Shown one piece after another: positions 62,831 to 64,000 of a stretch of 64,000 bases of DNA. The stretch's first letter is position 1; the number at the start of each line of letters is the position of its first letter. Both the position numbers and the translations under genes were made by a program. The DNA is from Pseudofrankia saprophytica (GTDB lineage Bacteria; Actinomycetota; Actinomycetes; Frankiales; Frankiaceae). The notes beneath the pieces are model-generated. The model was not told where the DNA came from. It did not search any database and saw only the letters and a program-made list of their open reading frames with translations. Location: positions 2,060,188 to 2,124,187 of the forward strand of contig NZ_KI912266.1 in assembly GCF_000235425.2 (NCBI RefSeq), read 5' to 3'.

Positions 62831-63184
62831 GTGCTTGTTGACGGACTGGCCCGACGTGGAGGCACGAGCGACGCCACATCTCGCGGCACTGTTCGGGAGT
62901 GGTCGAACGAGGACGGCTGGGGAGTCATCGACTCGCTGGAGACTCCCGGTGGTTGCTGGATCCACTTCAGCCACCTGTTGATCGCTGGCTACCGCGGCCT
63001 GCGGGCCGGAGAGCAGGTCGAGCTGGACTGGGAGACGCCTGGCCAGGACGGGTATCCCTACCGCGCCGTGCGTACCTGGCCGGCGGGACAGCAACCCGTC
63101 GAACCACTGATCACCAGCCGGGGTGAGGGCGGCTTCAGGAGCACCCTCACAATCAGCTGGGATGACGACTCGGGTTCGACCTGA
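62831..63184 (+). CDS. cold-shock-domain-like protein
   Basis: About 117 residues from GTG 62831 (the start is uncertain; the frame is open further upstream through the SDR remnant). Residues about 20-85 form a CSD-like barrel: RGTVREWSNEDGWGVIDSLE, GGCWIHFSHLLIAGYRGLRA, GEQVELDWETPGQDGYPYRA. It has WGVID in place of the GFGFI of classical Csp and keeps the HFS motif. Related sequences are common in actinomycetes as predicted cold-shock proteins. Probable RNA or single-strand DNA binding. Confidence 0.
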   Translation: MLVDGLARRGGTSDATSRGTVREWSNEDGWGVIDSLETPGGCWIHFSHLLIAGYRGLRAGEQVELDWETPGQDGYPYRAVRTWPAGQQPVEPLITSRGEGGFRSTLTISWDDDSGST

Positions 63185-63318
63185 CATCACAGCGCTCCGG
63201 CGAGACCGATCGCATGCCGGGAAAGCCGGCAAACTAGCCGCCGCCTACCAGGCGCGCTGAGCCTGTCGAGCCGACGGCCGCCGCGTTTGCGGCTCGGCGA
63301 ACGATCGACAATGTCGTC

Positions 63319-63990
63319 GTGGATGACGCTTCCCTGGTAGCCCGCTCCTGGTCACGGATCGAGCGCTGGCTCGCCGAGCACGCGCCCGTCAGCCACGGGC
63401 AGCTGAACCCGCCGGCGGAGAGGTCGGCGATCGCTGAGGCGGAGCGTGCGCTTGGTGTGGCGTTTCCTCCGAGCCTTGTCACGCTGCTCGGCCTGCACGA
63501 CGGCGTCGACGACTGGAAGAAGGACGGCGCATACGTGCTGCGGGCGAAGTTCCTGCCCGGCAACTATCGGCTGCTACCCCTTGCCGACATCGTGCGCCAC
63601 GGCCAGATGCTGACCGAGATTGTCCTGAGCAGCGAGGAGAAGACGGGCACCGACCAGGTCGGCTGGTGGTGGCACCCGTCCTGGGTGCCGTTCGCGGACG
63701 CGGTCTGGGCCGGCTGTCTGTTCACCGACCAGCGGGACGGCGGCGAAGGGCCGGTCGGCGTACATGACAAGGAGGGTGCGTCCAGCATGGCCCGGTGGCC
63801 GTCGCTGGCCGCGATGCTGACCCAGTTCGCGGACGCGGTAGAGGCCGGCGGTGACGTGGGCGACTACCGCCCTCGGGTCGTCGACGGCGGGCTGGAGTGG
63901 GAAAACACGTTCACATGGCCTGACTCGCCGCCGCATAACGCCCGGTTGGACGCGTTCGGGGCACCGAGGTCGGATCCGTATCGAGAATGA
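63319..63990 (+). CDS. SUKH (SMI1/KNR4) domain protein
   Basis: 223 residues from GTG 63319. Core SUKH pattern: NPPAERSAIAEAERALGVAF, PPSLVTLLGLHDGVDDW, YRLLPLADIVRHGQMLTEIV, WHPSWVPFADAVWAGCLFTD, and a closing helix WPSLAAMLTQFADAVEAG. SUKH proteins are best known as immunity proteins to polymorphic toxins and as general glucan-synthesis regulators in fungi. No toxin gene is next to it here, so it may be an orphan immunity protein. Complete within the window. Confidence 0.
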   Translation: MDDASLVARSWSRIERWLAEHAPVSHGQLNPPAERSAIAEAERALGVAFPPSLVTLLGLHDGVDDWKKDGAYVLRAKFLPGNYRLLPLADIVRHGQMLTEIVLSSEEKTGTDQVGWWWHPSWVPFADAVWAGCLFTDQRDGGEGPVGVHDKEGASSMARWPSLAAMLTQFADAVEAGGDVGDYRPRVVDGGLEWENTFTWPDSPPHNARLDAFGAPRSDPYRE

Positions 63991-64000
63991 CGGAGGGGTC

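Overview
The window is high-GC actinobacterial DNA and most resembles a Frankia-type soil or symbiotic actinomycete. The grounds are the very high third-position GC, frequent GTG starts, an SCO5389-family protein, an XRE/DUF5753 regulator, DevR-like and sigma-like pairs, many lipoprotein LivK-type binding proteins, STAND/NLR proteins and a heavy load of insertion sequences. The genus is an inference; there is no rRNA or complete tRNA to settle it.

Layout. 0-6 kb: a tyrosine recombinase running off the left edge, a second decayed recombinase cut by a 1187-bp IS, a large lower-GC PKD/DUF4214-like protein and an intact IS5-family element. 6.5-25 kb is a biological-conflict island: (i) a 139-aa helical protein ending in a RHIM-like amyloid motif, two bases ahead of an NB-ARC/TPR protein that starts with the same motif; (ii) a 1284-aa TIR-STAND-WD40 protein with near-identical blades; (iii) a divergent LGFP/bulb-lectin protein; (iv) small regulators; (v) an EAD-STAND-TPR protein; (vi) a papain-like cysteine peptidase candidate; (vii) a one-pass membrane protein with two effector-associated (EAD) domains inside and an NHL propeller outside. 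The second EAD of (vii) matches the N-terminal EAD of (v), suggesting a surface sensor wired to a STAND switch.

25-37.6 kb: an IS110 nested in a broken IS5-type element, a response regulator translationally coupled to a sigma-like protein, a frameshifted 1237-bp IS that truncates a gene, and a small stress cluster (MerR regulator, decayed RsbW-like ATPase, Hsp20, coiled-coil protein). 38.0-47.5 kb: two 75-bp direct repeats that look like the 3' half of a tRNA (probably tRNA-Thr, TGT) bracket about 9.4 kb holding a frameshifted integrase, a group II intron with its reverse transcriptase, a TetR/MFS drug-efflux pair and a secreted GH5 glycosidase. This looks like an integrative element, perhaps one of a tandem array.

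47.9-64 kb: an SCO5389-family gene, a second 1237-bp IS, then a catabolic or uptake region: cytochrome P450 divergent from a TetR that is coupled to a LivK-like lipoprotein, an APH-like kinase, a second binding protein, a broken IS6 copy, a third binding protein with its own TetR, a carboxymuconolactone-decarboxylase-like protein, a SnoaL/NTF2-like protein, a Rieske oxygenase, a truncated SDR, a cold-shock-domain protein and a SUKH (SMI1/KNR4) protein. No ABC permease or ATPase is seen beside the binding proteins. Many mobile-element genes carry frameshifts, so the region is decaying as well as accreting. [Form note: the answer gave no confidence values; the 0 in every feature is a placeholder required by the schema, not an estimate.]
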